Below are positions 11,173-22,191 of a stretch of DNA of 64,000 bases, piece after piece. The DNA comes from Erigeron canadensis. Lineage: Eukaryota; Streptophyta; Magnoliopsida; Asterales; Asteraceae. The position numbers were made by a program, and so were the translations under genes. Positions within the stretch are counted from its first letter, which is position 1. Every line of letters starts with the position of its first letter. The DNA is taken from contig NC_057761.1 of assembly GCF_010389155.1 (NCBI RefSeq), positions 18,974,501-19,038,500 of the forward strand, given 5' to 3'. The notes below the pieces were generated by a model. The model was not told the origin of the DNA. It ran no database searches and saw only the letters and a list, made by a program, of their open reading frames with translations.

Positions 11173-12517
11173 AGGATATGGTGTGCTTAACAATGGACAA
11201 GTCAAATTCACTAAAGTTGCATTTGTAAATGGTTTAAAATATAACCTGATCAGTGTAAGCCAACTGTGTGATGATGGCTTCAGAGTCTTGTTCGATGTTG
11301 CACAAGGCACCATTTTTAACAAGGATTGGCAAGTGGTAATGATTGCTCCAAGAAAAAGAAATGTGTACATAATGGACATGGAACCAGCTCTAAAAGAGCA
11401 TTGTTTCTATGCAAAAGCTGATGAGGACACCAACTGGTTGTGGCATAAGAGGTTATCCCACCTAAATTTCAAAAACATCAATAAATTATCTAGAAAGCAA
11501 CTGGTGGATGGGATACCTTTAATCTCCTTTAAAAAGGAGAGGCCATGTCCAGGGTGTGAGATGGGCAAGAAGAAAAAAGCTAGTTTCAAAACCAGGCAAA
11601 ACTTTAGCATCACTGAACCTCTTCACTTGCTACATATGGATCTCTTTGGTCCAATGAATGTTCAAACTAAAGCTGGGAAGAGATACACTTTAGTTGTGGT
11701 TGATGAATACACCAGATATTGTTGGGTGGTATTCATCAGATCAAAAAGTGATGCGCTTGGTGAGATCATCTCTCTCATCAAAAGAATTGAGCTCAAGCAT
11801 ACCAAGAAAGTGTGTCAGCTGCGAAGTGATAATGGTACAGAATTTATAAATAAAGAATTGGAGTCATTTTGCAATGACACTGGCATTTCTCAAAACTTCT
11901 CTTCAGCTTGTTTTCCAGAGCAAAATGGTGTAGTTGAAAGAAAGAATCGTACGTTGATTGAAGCTGGAAGAAGTATGTTATCTGAATCAGGTATTCCAAC
12001 CAGTTTTTGGGCTGAAGCTGTGGCAACTGCATGTCACACCCAGAATCGGTCAATTTATGTCAAAAGACATAGGAAGACTGCTTATGAAGTTCTAAGGAAT
12101 CGTAAACCAAACATTGGTTATTTCCATGTGTTTGGTTGTCCAGTTTATATTCTTAACGATTCCATTCAGTTGGGTAAGTTTGATGCAAAGGCTGACGAAG
12201 GTGTCTTTGTGGGTTATTCAGATATCAGAAAGGCCTATAGAGTTTATAATTATAGACTCCAAAAGGTTCATGAGACAATTCATGTCATATTTGATGAATC
12301 TAATGAAGCAATCAATAAACGACCAAACCTTGATTTATCTTCAGTTGTTCTAGTTGATTTTGGTGTATCTGATCAAGTTCATCAGTCAGTTTCTACACCA
12401 AAATATGTTTCCAGTCATCAAGACTTGGAACCAGTTGCACAGAGGAGAAACTCCAGTGACACTTCATTTTATCCCTCCAATATCAGAACCAGCTCAGACT
12501 CAAAGTTCTCCAGTTGA
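11144..12517 (+). pseudogene. Integrase region of element A
   Basis: A continuous frame carries the end of PR, the HHCC finger (LWHKRLSHLNFKNIN ... CPGCEMGK) and the integrase core. The triad is visible: Asp in MDLFGPMNV, Asp in SDNGTEFIN, Glu in VVERKNRTL. The C-terminal GVFVGYS and IHVIFDESNE boxes follow. It then shifts frame in the low-complexity linker near 12480, and the linker continues to a TAG at about 12708. The domain itself looks complete, but it is cut off from its neighbours. Confidence 0.9.
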
Positions 12518-12524
12518 TGTGCCT

Positions 12525-14139
12525 TCAACTGAAGAATTTCACGATGCAAATCGTGACCTCATTGATTCTGATGATGATATTGAAAAAGTCTGGACTGATC
12601 CTCCTCCAGTCTCAACAATTGTGGAGGATCCTCAAGTTACTTGCACTGATATTCTTATACACCAACCTAGTCAATACACTAAATGGATACAAGCTCATCC
12701 AATAGAGTAGATAATTGGAGATCCAGGTAGTGGGGTTCAGACTAGAAGAGCCACAAGTGAACAATGCTTGAACGTCACCTTCTTATCTCTAATTGAACCA
12801 AAGAAGATTGACGAGGCTTTGGAAGACCCAAGCTGGGTAGAAGCAATGCAAGAAGAGCTTATCCAGTTTGAAAGGAACAACGTATGGGAACTTGTTCCTT
12901 GTCCACCAGGGTTGAAGAAGGAACCTATTGGAACTAGATGGGTTTACAGAAACAAGATGGATGAAGATGGCAATGTTGTAAGGAACAAAGCCAGATTGGT
13001 TGCCAAGGGTTACTGTCAAGCAGAAGGTGTTGATTTTGATGAAACTTTTGCTCCAGTTGCTAGACTTGAAGCCATACGAATTTTCTTGGCTTATGCAGCT
13101 CATCTGCAATTCAATGTCTACCAGATGGATGTCAAAAGTGCATTCCTTAATGGAACATTGGAAGAAGAAGTGTATGTTAAACAGACTCCAGGCTTCATTG
13201 ATAAGAAACATCCTCACTGGGTATATAGACTGAACAAAGCATTATATGGTCTTAGACAAGCTCCCAGAGCCTGGTATGACACTCTAACCAAACATCTTCT
13301 TAAACATGGTTTTCTAAGAGGTGCAATAGATAATACCTTGTTCATCTTGAAAGAAAAAGGTAATATCTTACTGGTACAAATTTATGTTGATGACATTATA
13401 TTTGGGTCAACTGATGATGCAATGTGTGAAAAGTTTTCGAAAATCATGTCTACTGAATATGAAATGAGTATAATGGGAGAATTAACGTTTTTCTTAGGTC
13501 TACAAATTAAACAAACCTTGGATGGTATCTTTATCAACCAAGAAAAATACGTCAGAGATTTGTTAAGAAAATACAAATTTGATTCAATCCCATCTAAAAC
13601 CACACCTATTGCAGCTCCTTTAAATTTGGATTCTGACCCAAATGGAAAACCAGTGGATCAAAAAGAATATCGAGGAATGGTTGGTTCACTGATGTACTTA
13701 ACTGCAAGTCGACCAGATATAATGTTTGCAACATGTTTATTTGCCAGATTTCAGGCTAACCTAAAGGAATCACATATGCATGTTGTTAAGCGCATTTTCA
13801 GGTACCTGAAAGGGTGCCCTAGCCTTAGTCTTTGGTATCCCAAAGGCTTAGGGTTAGATCTAATGGGTTATTCAGATTCAGATCATGCAGGTTGTAAGAT
13901 TGATAGAAAGTCAACAACTGGAGGATGTCACTTCCTAGGGGGAAAACTGGTGAGTTGGACCAGTAAGAAGCAGACTCCGGTCTCAATGTCAACTGCTGAG
14001 GCAGAGTACCTTTCTGCGGCCAATTGTTGTGCCCAGATTCTATGGATCAAAAACCAGTTACTTGATTATGGTATGAAGTACTCAAGAACCCTAATTTTTT
14101 GTGACAACACCAGTGCGATTGCGATATCTCACAACCCAG
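12525..14139 (+). pseudogene. Reverse transcriptase and RNase H of element A, 5' part
   Basis: From about 12768 a clean frame carries the copia RT ([38 protein letters not shown], catalytic YVDDIIFGS). RNase H follows ([36 protein letters not shown]). It is cut inside RNase H after HNP by insertion of element B; the last codons resume at 38400-38587. The linker before it contains a TAG at about 12708. RT and RNase H show no other visible damage. Confidence 0.92.
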
Positions 14140-14811
14140 TGTAAGGTGCCCTATCGTTGCGTGGATCGTAATAAGACGTGATTCGTTATGTCAAGAGTGC
14201 GAAATCCTCTTGAGATAACTAGATTACTATTGGCTTTTGTTGATTAATGAGCAATTAACCAACTCAAGGAGATGCACAAGGCTTGTGGTTCGTGTAGGAG
14301 ATCACACGAAGGAACAAATAACCTTAAATCATTAGTTTGTGAATAACTCTCAACAATTCGTAAATCATTCACTAAGATTCCCCTAATTCCGTAGATTAGG
14401 TCTTGTATTTATACTAATTGATATTGGGTTGTGTGGGCTTCGGCCTTAATCGCGTAATTAGGCCCGAATTAACAATAAGTCAATCTACCTCGTGCTGACA
14501 TCAGCACGAGGGTAATCCTTCATGTTGATGACGTCAGCACGAGGGACATGCCTTTGACTTTTGTTTGACTTCGTTTGGCTCGTACATAACATCCAATCAT
14601 AGTTTAAGTGTTCTATGACACTTATAAACCTTGATTCTATGTTCTTGTACCTGCAAAACAATATATAACACACAAACACAATATAAAACATAAACAGATA
14701 CATATTGAAGTTCAAACGTAATCATTAAATATCAACACAAGTTCTTATTTAAATGATTACAAACGATAATCAAATCTATGTTGCGATTGTCACAACGAAT
14801 CTGCATCTACA
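14140..14811 (-). repeat. 3' LTR of element B
   Basis: In minus orientation it starts TGTAGATGCAGATTCG and ends GGCACCTTACA. A TATA box lies at 14406-14413 (minus TATAAATA). The part at 14490-14550 holds GTGCTGACATCAGCAC and TGACGTCAGCACG, palindromes with the TGACGTCA core bound by plant bZIP factors. A PPT (minus GGGGGAGTC) abuts the LTR at 14812-14820. Confidence 0.92.
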
Positions 14812-14872
14812 GACTCCCCCTTGACGATTGCAACTAGATCTCTTTAAAGTCTTCAAAACTTGAACTTCAAAG

Positions 14873-16005
14873 CTATCCGTTAAATAAAAGTCTGGTGCTA
14901 TTCGCATGAATTCTCTCTTGCAAACAATGTGCGAGAATGTTGCGATAGCGTCTTCCCTCTACTCTCCAAAAATCCACAGCTGAGCAAGGTGTATCTAAAA
15001 CCTTTGACAAGTTAACAACCTGCATTGGATCATACATGCGTAGCAACATCTGTTTCTTTGAATCATCAACAAACATCTGCGCTTCGCCTGACTTGATATC
15101 TATTTGCCAAAATGTCATCTCCGTCAGCATATCTTGATCCCATCTGATAGCGGGAACCTTCTTAACACATTTAATCCTCTTCTGGACAAACCGAAATGTG
15201 CCATCTGGATTCTTAATCTTCTTCAAAGGTGTTGGCTTTATCAACCTTTCTTTTGGCTTCAGACCTCTATCACTGAAATACTTAATCCTTTCATCTCTGA
15301 ATCTATTCCAGTAGAAATCTACAAGTCCATTGCTCTGAAGATTAACGAACCAGTGTCTTCCCAGATCTATCATGTCTGAATCACTGAGAGAGTGGAAATG
15401 TCTTCGACTTATTGACATGTACTGGCAACCCTTCTTTCTCTTGATAATAAACAATTTGATTCTGTGATCATAGAACCAACTTTGTATCACTGAGAAGTAT
15501 TTGGGTGCATCCTTGTCTGAGACATATTCCCAAAACATCGATGGTTTATACGTATCACGTATCATCAAACCAGTATGTCCTCTATAACCTGGAATTAGTC
15601 TATTAACAATAAACTCATGATCTTGCTGCACCGGAGGTATATTAAATCTTCCAAGGTCAACCTCTCGTGTAGCATCTATATTCCAGTATAGATCAAAAAT
15701 ATTGTTATGTCCTTCATCGACTATGTTTGCATATACAGCAAATCATAACCTTGCAGCATTTTTTGGTTCATCTGGACTATCTCTGATTGGATTGAGATTG
15801 AGATGTTCTACTTCAGCTATTGGTTCAACTTGAATGACTTCATCTTCATTAAAGACACGATCAAAGTCATAAGGTGTCTCAAGCAACCTTTGTCTATCAG
15901 CTTCCGAAGTAATGAACTCTCCTTCTTCTAAATCTTCATCATCGATACTTTCTAGATCTTCTTCAGCATCAAGATCATCCAATGCACCTATTCTTTGAAG
16001 CTTAT
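14873..16005 (-). pseudogene. C-terminal part of the post-pol ORF of element B
   Basis: A minus-strand frame starts after a CAG at 16006-16008 preceded by a pyrimidine-rich stretch, so it may be a second exon. It begins with an acidic segment (DDLDAEEDLESIDDEDLEEGE). One stop follows near 15741. The final 250 or so residues are a folded-looking basic/aromatic domain (RHWFVNLQSNGLVDFYWNRF, MTFWQIDIKSGEAQMF, WRVEGRRYRNILAHCLQERI) that ends 60 bp before the 3' LTR. No transmembrane segment is visible. The function is not recognised. Its position and direction match the C-terminal domain of the post-pol ORF in element A. Confidence 0.7.
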
Positions 16006-16008
16006 CTG

Positions 16009-16418
16009 CAATTCAAACGATTTACATATACAAAGATAAAGAACATAAATCACAAGTCAAGACATAATAAAATAGTATAAATACATTAAAAGAAATTAAA
16101 ATAAATAATACTATATCATAAATATAATGTAACAATTACATTAATATTTATCTTATAATCTTTATCTATTTTAATTTACAACAATAATATTATATCATAA
16201 ATATAATGTAACACATACATTCATATTTATCTTATAATCATTATTTTTCATTACTCGAGTATTTTAAAATTACACTGTCAATATGTTAAGCTGAACAGAA
16301 TAATTCTTTGATAACTATTCTAAGCTGAATAACACTTTGATTAACACTCTAAACTGTTATTATAACTCAAGTAATCTAATGTATAGACATCAATTAAAAA
16401 ATACAAAAATAAATAGCA
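16009..16418 (-). other. AT-rich gap inside the post-pol ORF of element B, possible intron
   Basis: About 410 bp with stops in every frame separates two parts of the post-pol ORF. It is strongly AT-rich and contains a degenerate repeat around an ATATCATAAATATAATGTAAC motif (16110-16215). The downstream edge looks like a plant 3' splice site (TTGAATTGCAG). No convincing donor in matching phase was found at the other edge. Confidence 0.4.
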
Positions 16419-16830
16419 CTAAGGTTCATAATCCGAATCTGAATCCGAATCTGATTCTGACTCTGAAGATGTATGAGTTAACCCTGACTGCTCTTTCATT
16501 TGATCCCTAAGCGATCCTGGATCATAATAATCATCATAATCCATAATCTTAGCTCTAGCTCTCATATGAGCTTGTGGATCATATCCTAATCTCTTTTCTA
16601 GTCTATGCACAATTAATGGGTGCAAATCTGACTCTGTAGAGGCATTGGTAGTAGAAACAGTCTTAGTTGACTCACTATTATGAGTAGATTTTCCTTTGCT
16701 ATTTTCTTTTTCTTTATGATTATGAGGATCATTCACTATCTCCCTTTCTATTCTATCAGAAATAGAATCGGAGTTACCTGAATTGGAATCTTCCCCATCA
16801 TCATTGTTATCTGGATCATCAGGATCTACA
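16419..16830 (-). pseudogene. Middle part of the post-pol ORF of element B
   Basis: This is the continuation of the ORF that runs from 31500 to 29422, resuming directly after element C and its TCTGG duplication (16831-16835). It is acidic and Ser/Asp-rich, with a terminal SESESDSDSDSDYEP run before a TAG at 16419. One short better-ordered stretch reads HPLIVHRLEKRLGYDPQAH. It probably forms the disordered middle of a longer protein. Not recognised otherwise. Confidence 0.65.
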
Positions 16831-16835
16831 TCTGG

Positions 16836-17157
16836 TGTTAGAAATCCAAAAATAGTGATACATTGTAATTTAAGTTATGGACTTACTTGTTGTTAAGTCA
16901 TGTGTTGATGATTTCTAAGGTTGAGAGGCTAATTGTGATAATTAGCATAGTTGATTTGTTTAGACTATAAATAGCCCTCAATTCCTTAGAAATCATAACA
17001 TTAGCATAACTCATGACATACATTCCATACCATTACACCTGAATAACATACACTTGATCCCAATTCTCTCTCAACACACACACAAACACCAAGAACACAC
17101 ACACTAACCAAACACCATTGTTGATGTGAATTCGAGTGATAAAATCGTGTTGTTACA
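16836..17157 (+). repeat. 5' LTR of element C
   Basis: It starts TGTTAGAAATCC and ends GTGTTGTTACA. TATAAATA at 16966-16973 is the likely core promoter. A CA-rich stretch follows at about 17080-17105. Confidence 0.95.
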
Positions 17158-18223
17158 TTTGGTATCAGAGCAAAACATCGTTTTGATCTCGATCCATAAC
17201 TGAATTCAATCACATTTCATCAAAAATCACCTTTAATTCTATTTTTTTCTGTTTTTGTTCGTTTTTGTTCTTCACTGAAAATCCAAAAATTAACCTCTCA
17301 AATCACATAAAATCACAAATGTTTGTTCACCTTTTGATTACTCATAGTTAATAACATAATCCTCTCAAGTTTCGTATTCTAATTCTATCTGGATCAAAAG
17401 TTCAGATTTTGAGTTTTTGGCGCTAAAATTTGGGATTTAATTCTGTTGTGTTATAAGCTAAATTGTGTTAATCGGATCATTGCTGAGGTGAAAACAAAAC
17501 TGTTTGCAAGTGGTTTTATGTTCCAATTCTCAGAAAATCAAAAGATATTGAAGTTTTAAAAATCGTCAATGGAGGTGTTCATACTCAGAGGTTGAAGACG
17601 ACTGTGAGAGGCTAAACGATCTCATTTAGATCGTTTTAGTTTTTCTTTCCTTGGAACATACATTTCAGTCATTGTTGATGTGAATTCGAGTGATAAAATC
17701 GTGTTGTTACATTTGGTATCAGAGCAAAACATCGTTTTGATCTCGATCCATAACTGAATTCAATCACATTTTCATCAAAAATCACCTTTAATTCTGTTAA
17801 TTTTTCTGTTTCTGTTCGTTTTTTTTTCTCACTGAAAATCCAAAAAGTAACCTCTCAAATCACATAAAATCACAGATGTTTGATCACCGTTCGATTCCTC
17901 ATAGTTAATAACACAATCCTCTCAAGTTTCATGTTCTAATTCGATCTGAATCAAAAGTTCAGATTTTGAGTTTTTGGCGCTAAAATTTGGGATTTGATTC
18001 TGTTGTGTTATAAGCTAAGTTGTGTTAATCGGATCGTTGCTGAGGTGAAAACAAACTGTTTGCAAGTGGTTTCATGTTCCAATTCTCAGAAAATCAAAAG
18101 ATATTGAAGTTTTAAAAATCGTCAATGGAGTTGTTCATGTTCAGAGGTTGAAGACGACTATGTGAAGCTAAAACGATCTTATTTAGATCGTTTCAGTTTT
18201 TCTACCCTTGATACTTTCATATC
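17116..18223 (+). repeat. Tandem duplication of LTR end, PBS and leader in element C
   Basis: A 554-bp unit starting CATTGTTGATGTGAATTCG occurs at 17116-17669 and again from 17670 to about 18223, with scattered substitutions. Each unit holds the last 42 bp of the LTR, a full PBS (TGGTATCAGAGC at 17160-17171 and 17714-17725) and the same leader. The element thus has two primer binding sites, the second preceded by a partial LTR end. It could come from unequal exchange or from a template jump during reverse transcription. Confidence 0.9.
17160..17171 (+). other. Primer binding site of element C (first copy)
   Basis: TGGTATCAGAGC, two bases after the 5' LTR, is complementary to initiator-Met tRNA. 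An identical second site is at 17714-17725 inside the leader duplication. Confidence 0.9.
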
Positions 18224-18840
18224 AGTATTGTGGCTTGTAAAACGATTCAAATTTTGATCGTTTTGACAAGTGTGGTTGTAGTCTGAAGAGTTGATTGTGG
18301 CTAACTGATCCTTTGGATTGGTTTTGGTCAATTCAATTTCTTGAAATTACACAAGTAACCAAAACGATCTCTTTTAGATCGTTTCAATTTTCTTTGAAAC
18401 TAGAACGATCTCTTTTAGATCGTTTCAAGTTTTACTTGAACATTCGCTGGTTTGAGTAATTTGTGAAGAGTTGTGTTTGAGAATCATACTTCTCTTGGGT
18501 AACTGATCATTGTGGTTGGTTTTGCTCAATTCATTTCATTCCATTTCATACCAAAACTCTGCCCAAATCATTTCAGAATACTTAGAATTTTTCTACTTCA
18601 GAAGATCGTTTCAAGTTTAAATCGTTTCATTCTTAATTCAATTTAGATCGTTTCAAATTAAATCGTTTCATTTTAATTCCAATTCAGATCGTTTCTTTCA
18701 TACTTCTAAACAGATCATTTCATTTTAATTCCAATTCAGATCGTTTCATTCATACTTCAAAACAGATCGTTTCATTTTCATTTTAATTCAGATCGTTTCA
18801 TTTCATTTCAACTTAGATCGTTTCATAATTTCATACTTTA
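17614..18840 (+). repeat. Leader hairpin array of element C (AGATCGTTTC repeats)
   Basis: Perfect inverted repeats with stem AAACGATCT/AGATCGTTT or one base shorter, and a 5-nt loop, lie at 17614-17636, 18171-18193, 18362-18384 and 18404-18424. A longer-loop version lies at 18239-18264. From 18600 to 18840 about nine half-sites of type CAGATCGTTTCA follow in tandem. Element H has the matching array with stem GACGATCT/AGATCGTC. The array ends about 40 bp before the gag start. Confidence 0.85.
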
Positions 18841-18879
18841 TTAAAAAACAATTCAATTCTCAATTCAAATCAATTTCAA

Positions 18880-21800
18880 ATGACTACTCGTGAAGCATTG
18901 TCTCTGGGTACTGATACAAGACCACCAGTTCTTTATCGTGGTAACTATGGACTTTGGAAGAAAAGGTTCATGGATTATGTGGAACGTCAGACTAATGGTC
19001 ACATGCTTAAGGATTCAATCATCAATGGACTTGCTATGCATCGTCACCCTACTACCCGTACTATTTTAACTCCTGATCTTTTGAACGCCGAACAAAGAGA
19101 TCGCACTACTGCTGCTGACAACAGAGCTAGGTCATGCTTGTACCAAGAACTTCCTGATGAGATCTATGGCTCAGTTGATTCTTACGACACAGCAAAGGAG
19201 ATTTGGGATGAAGTTGCTAGACAAATGGAAGGTTCTGATGTAACCTCAGCAATTCGACTGACAAACGTCTTAACTGAGTTTGACAATTTTCAGAAATCTC
19301 CAAGTGAATCTCTTGAGTCCGTCTACTACAGATTTTGCAATGTGATCAATGAACTGAGAAAGAACAAGGTCAAGAAAGATGAGATTGAGTTGAACATCAA
19401 GTTTATCAAAGCACTTGGTCCCGAATGGGAAGAATATGGAACTCAAATCAAGCAACATCAAGATCTGACCAAATTCACCATTCATACTCTTTATGAATCT
19501 TTCAAGTTGAATGAGAGCAAAGTTCTAAGCAAAAATTCATTCAACAAAATGCCAGAAGTTGTATCTACTGATCCTTTGGCATTGGTTGTTGAACGAAAGG
19601 TTTCCGAGGCTCTTAAAAGACAAATGACTATCGTTTCTTCGTTCGATGAGGAGGGAGAAGATTACTTGGTTCCAAGAGATGGTGTTCCTGATGAATTCTA
19701 CCAAGCTCTTGCCGCTGTGACTAAGCATTTCAAGAAAAAGTATTTCAAAGCGAGGCCAACTAACAACAATCTTCGAACTTCATCAACAAGTGCATTTCCA
19801 AAGAAGGAACAATATCATCACAAGAGTTTTGAACAAGGTGAAACAACTGTTTCCAAGAAAAGAGACAAGAAAGCAGAAACCGAGAAACAAATCATGGAGA
19901 AAGAAAAGACATCTAACAAAAAGTGTTACAACTGTGGAATTCCTGGTCATTTTGCTGTGGATTGCAAGCTGCCTCGCAAGAAGACTTATGAATATTACAA
20001 GCAGAAGATGCTTCTGGCAAAACAAGTTGAAGCCGGTCAAGCCTTGATTGCTGAAGATGACAAGTGGCTCTTGCTCACTGATGATGAAGATGAAGATCTG
20101 TCTGCCAATGTATGTTTCATGGCAAGGTTGAGCAAAGACAAAGTGTTTGAGGCTGACAACACTGACGAGGAATATCCCGATGATGAGGTAAATCTCGACT
20201 CTACTTTTTTATCAATTAAGGATAAAGAGTCTTGTAGAATTGCCTTATCAAACCTGACGAATCATTACACTTCTTTAGCCAACAAAAACAAGAAATTAAA
20301 AAATAGCATTGTATTTTCAAAAAGGGAATACACAAAACTACTTGAAGAAAATTCTAAACTACTTTTTGAGTATGATGCTATGAAAAAAGAATTTCAAAAC
20401 TATAAAGAACAAATGTTGGTTAAAGAATGTGAAATGAATGCGTCTCCTGACTCTAAGTTATTGGAAAAGTGTCATAATTTAGAAAAGACCATTCTTGATC
20501 TTGAAAAAGCCAATCAAGATCTTGAAGTTCAAAAGACCAATGAATGGCTTCGTGCAAATGCAAGACAAATAAATGTTGATATTCTGAATAAGAAGCTTCA
20601 AGAAGTTACACCAAAAACAATTGAACTTGAAAGAAAAGTTTCTGATTTAAATCATAACTGTTTTTTAAAAGGCATTGAGATTAAAAATCTTGGAAGACAA
20701 ATTGAGGAACATAAAAGGAATATACTTTTCTATCAAGAAAAGTTGTACAAAGTTGAACAAAACCCTCTTTTGGATTTCACTGCCTATTTCAATAAGTCAA
20801 AGATTGATAGATCAAAACTTCTCCTTGGGTTGGGGTTTGAGAATATCACTCCATTGCAAAAAGCCAAAGACAAGATCGAACCCTTGTATGATGAAAAGTT
20901 TTTGAGACTTGGTATGGTTCAACAATTCATTCGTCCATTGGATGATGAATTTGAGACTAATGAAGTTGAGAAAATTCAAAATAATAAATTTTTGGTTAAT
21001 TATGATGCAATTAATACTTCTTACGAAACGAAAAAGTCATCAATTTTTGAACTAGAAGAGATCGCATCTAATTTTCAAAACCAAGAATCTGTTGTTTCAC
21101 CACCTAAACCAACTAAATTGTATGTTCCATCCACATTTTTGGAAGAACAAATAGAAGGTTTACAACAAAAGGTGGAATCTCAACAAAAACTTATTAATAA
21201 TCTACAGTCTCAAAATCCGAATTCAAAGAACGAATCAGTTGTTGTTGATATCAAGACAGTCTGTGTGAATGTTTCTACCCAAACTGATTTTAGTCTTTTA
21301 GTAGACCATTCCACTCAGACTACTTGTGTTTCATCTACTGTCTCCTCCACCCAAACCTTGACTGATTCTCTTGAGTGTTCATGTCAAAATGTTGCTACTA
21401 TAATAGCTGATGATTATATGCAATCTGATTTATCCTATGACGAACTTGCGCATAGTTTAGTTTTGATATGGTACTACTTTAGGTTTTTCACTTGTAAGTT
21501 TCCTAAAGAGTTAGTTGTTCACCCTAAGCTTTGTGCTAGTATAGGTGTTGATACTTCTACTCAATTTTCTTGTGAAAACAAAGATGTGTCAGTTCAAGTT
21601 GATTTCATTCCTGAAATTACCAATAGTGTGACGTTGGAAAACAAAACTCCTAATTTTTCAAAATTCTCTCCGGTTTCACCATTCACCAAATCTGATTTTG
21701 ATAAATTCATGGAGGGAGAATATGTTTTTGATTCTGAAACTGAGAAAAAGATTGAATCTATCAAAATCAAAGTTGAATCAAAAGAGGAATCTCCAAAATC

Positions 21801-22191
21801 GTTTTTCAAAGCTCCAACTTCATATTATTTAAAGAAACAGGTTATTTCCAAACCCATCAAGACTGAACCAATGACTGTCACCAAACCAAGAATCAATAAG
21901 TTAAAAACAAAGTGTCCTACCCCAGAAAAGCATGTTAAAACCAAACAAGATGAGACCATACCCAAAATCAAATACAACAAAGTGAAACTTCTGGAAATCA
22001 ATTCAAATGTTTCTTCGTCTAGCTCTCATTCTAGTTCAAATTCTAAAGTGTCTAAGTCTAGTTCAGTTTTGCTAACTAGGGATGCTTCAAATGGTGCAAC
22101 TAGGTATAGGGATAGATATGGCTGGTTTTCTCATGATAAACCTAAGAAACAAGAAGTTTCTGCACCTTCAAAAGAGTCTAAAAAGATATAA
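18880..22191 (+). CDS. gag polyprotein of element C, 1103 residues
   Basis: This is the structural protein of the intracellular particle. It starts at ATG 18880 (MTTREALSLG), which is also the start of the H homologue. Residues about 20-230 form the UBN2-type capsid domain (YGLWKKRFMDYVE, AKEIWDEVARQME). The CCHC knuckle CYNCGIPGHFAVDC is near residue 350. Residues about 450-640 are a Lys/Glu/Leu-rich predicted coiled coil. Residues about 796-830 hold three TQT motifs (VSTQTDF, HSTQTTC, SSTQTLT). A Lys/Ser-rich tail follows. The TQT motif is the anchor recognised by dynein light chain LC8, and LC8 binding has been reported for Sirevirus Gag. The protein is long for a copia gag. The frame is open, but its tail is cut by an early stop at 22189; homology continues to 22648. 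Confidence 0.9.
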   Translation: MTTREALSLGTDTRPPVLYRGNYGLWKKRFMDYVERQTNGHMLKDSIINGLAMHRHPTTRTILTPDLLNAEQRDRTTAADNRARSCLYQELPDEIYGSVDSYDTAKEIWDEVARQMEGSDVTSAIRLTNVLTEFDNFQKSPSESLESVYYRFCNVINELRKNKVKKDEIELNIKFIKALGPEWEEYGTQIKQHQDLTKFTIHTLYESFKLNESKVLSKNSFNKMPEVVSTDPLALVVERKVSEALKRQMTIVSSFDEEGEDYLVPRDGVPDEFYQALAAVTKHFKKKYFKARPTNNNLRTSSTSAFPKKEQYHHKSFEQGETTVSKKRDKKAETEKQIMEKEKTSNKKCYNCGIPGHFAVDCKLPRKKTYEYYKQKMLLAKQVEAGQALIAEDDKWLLLTDDEDEDLSANVCFMARLSKDKVFEADNTDEEYPDDEVNLDSTFLSIKDKESCRIALSNLTNHYTSLANKNKKLKNSIVFSKREYTKLLEENSKLLFEYDAMKKEFQNYKEQMLVKECEMNASPDSKLLEKCHNLEKTILDLEKANQDLEVQKTNEWLRANARQINVDILNKKLQEVTPKTIELERKVSDLNHNCFLKGIEIKNLGRQIEEHKRNILFYQEKLYKVEQNPLLDFTAYFNKSKIDRSKLLLGLGFENITPLQKAKDKIEPLYDEKFLRLGMVQQFIRPLDDEFETNEVEKIQNNKFLVNYDAINTSYETKKSSIFELEEIASNFQNQESVVSPPKPTKLYVPSTFLEEQIEGLQQKVESQQKLINNLQSQNPNSKNESVVVDIKTVCVNVSTQTDFSLLVDHSTQTTCVSSTVSSTQTLTDSLECSCQNVATIIADDYMQSDLSYDELAHSLVLIWYYFRFFTCKFPKELVVHPKLCASIGVDTSTQFSCENKDVSVQVDFIPEITNSVTLENKTPNFSKFSPVSPFTKSDFDKFMEGEYVFDSETEKKIESIKIKVESKEESPKSFFKAPTSYYLKKQVISKPIKTEPMTVTKPRINKLKTKCPTPEKHVKTKQDETIPKIKYNKVKLLEINSNVSSSSSHSSSNSKVSKSSSVLLTRDASNGATRYRDRYGWFSHDKPKKQEVSAPSKESKKI

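Noticed and set aside
17001..17213. Minus-strand ORF of 70 codons
   Set aside because: It is the LTR of element C read antisense; the same peptide appears at the other LTR.
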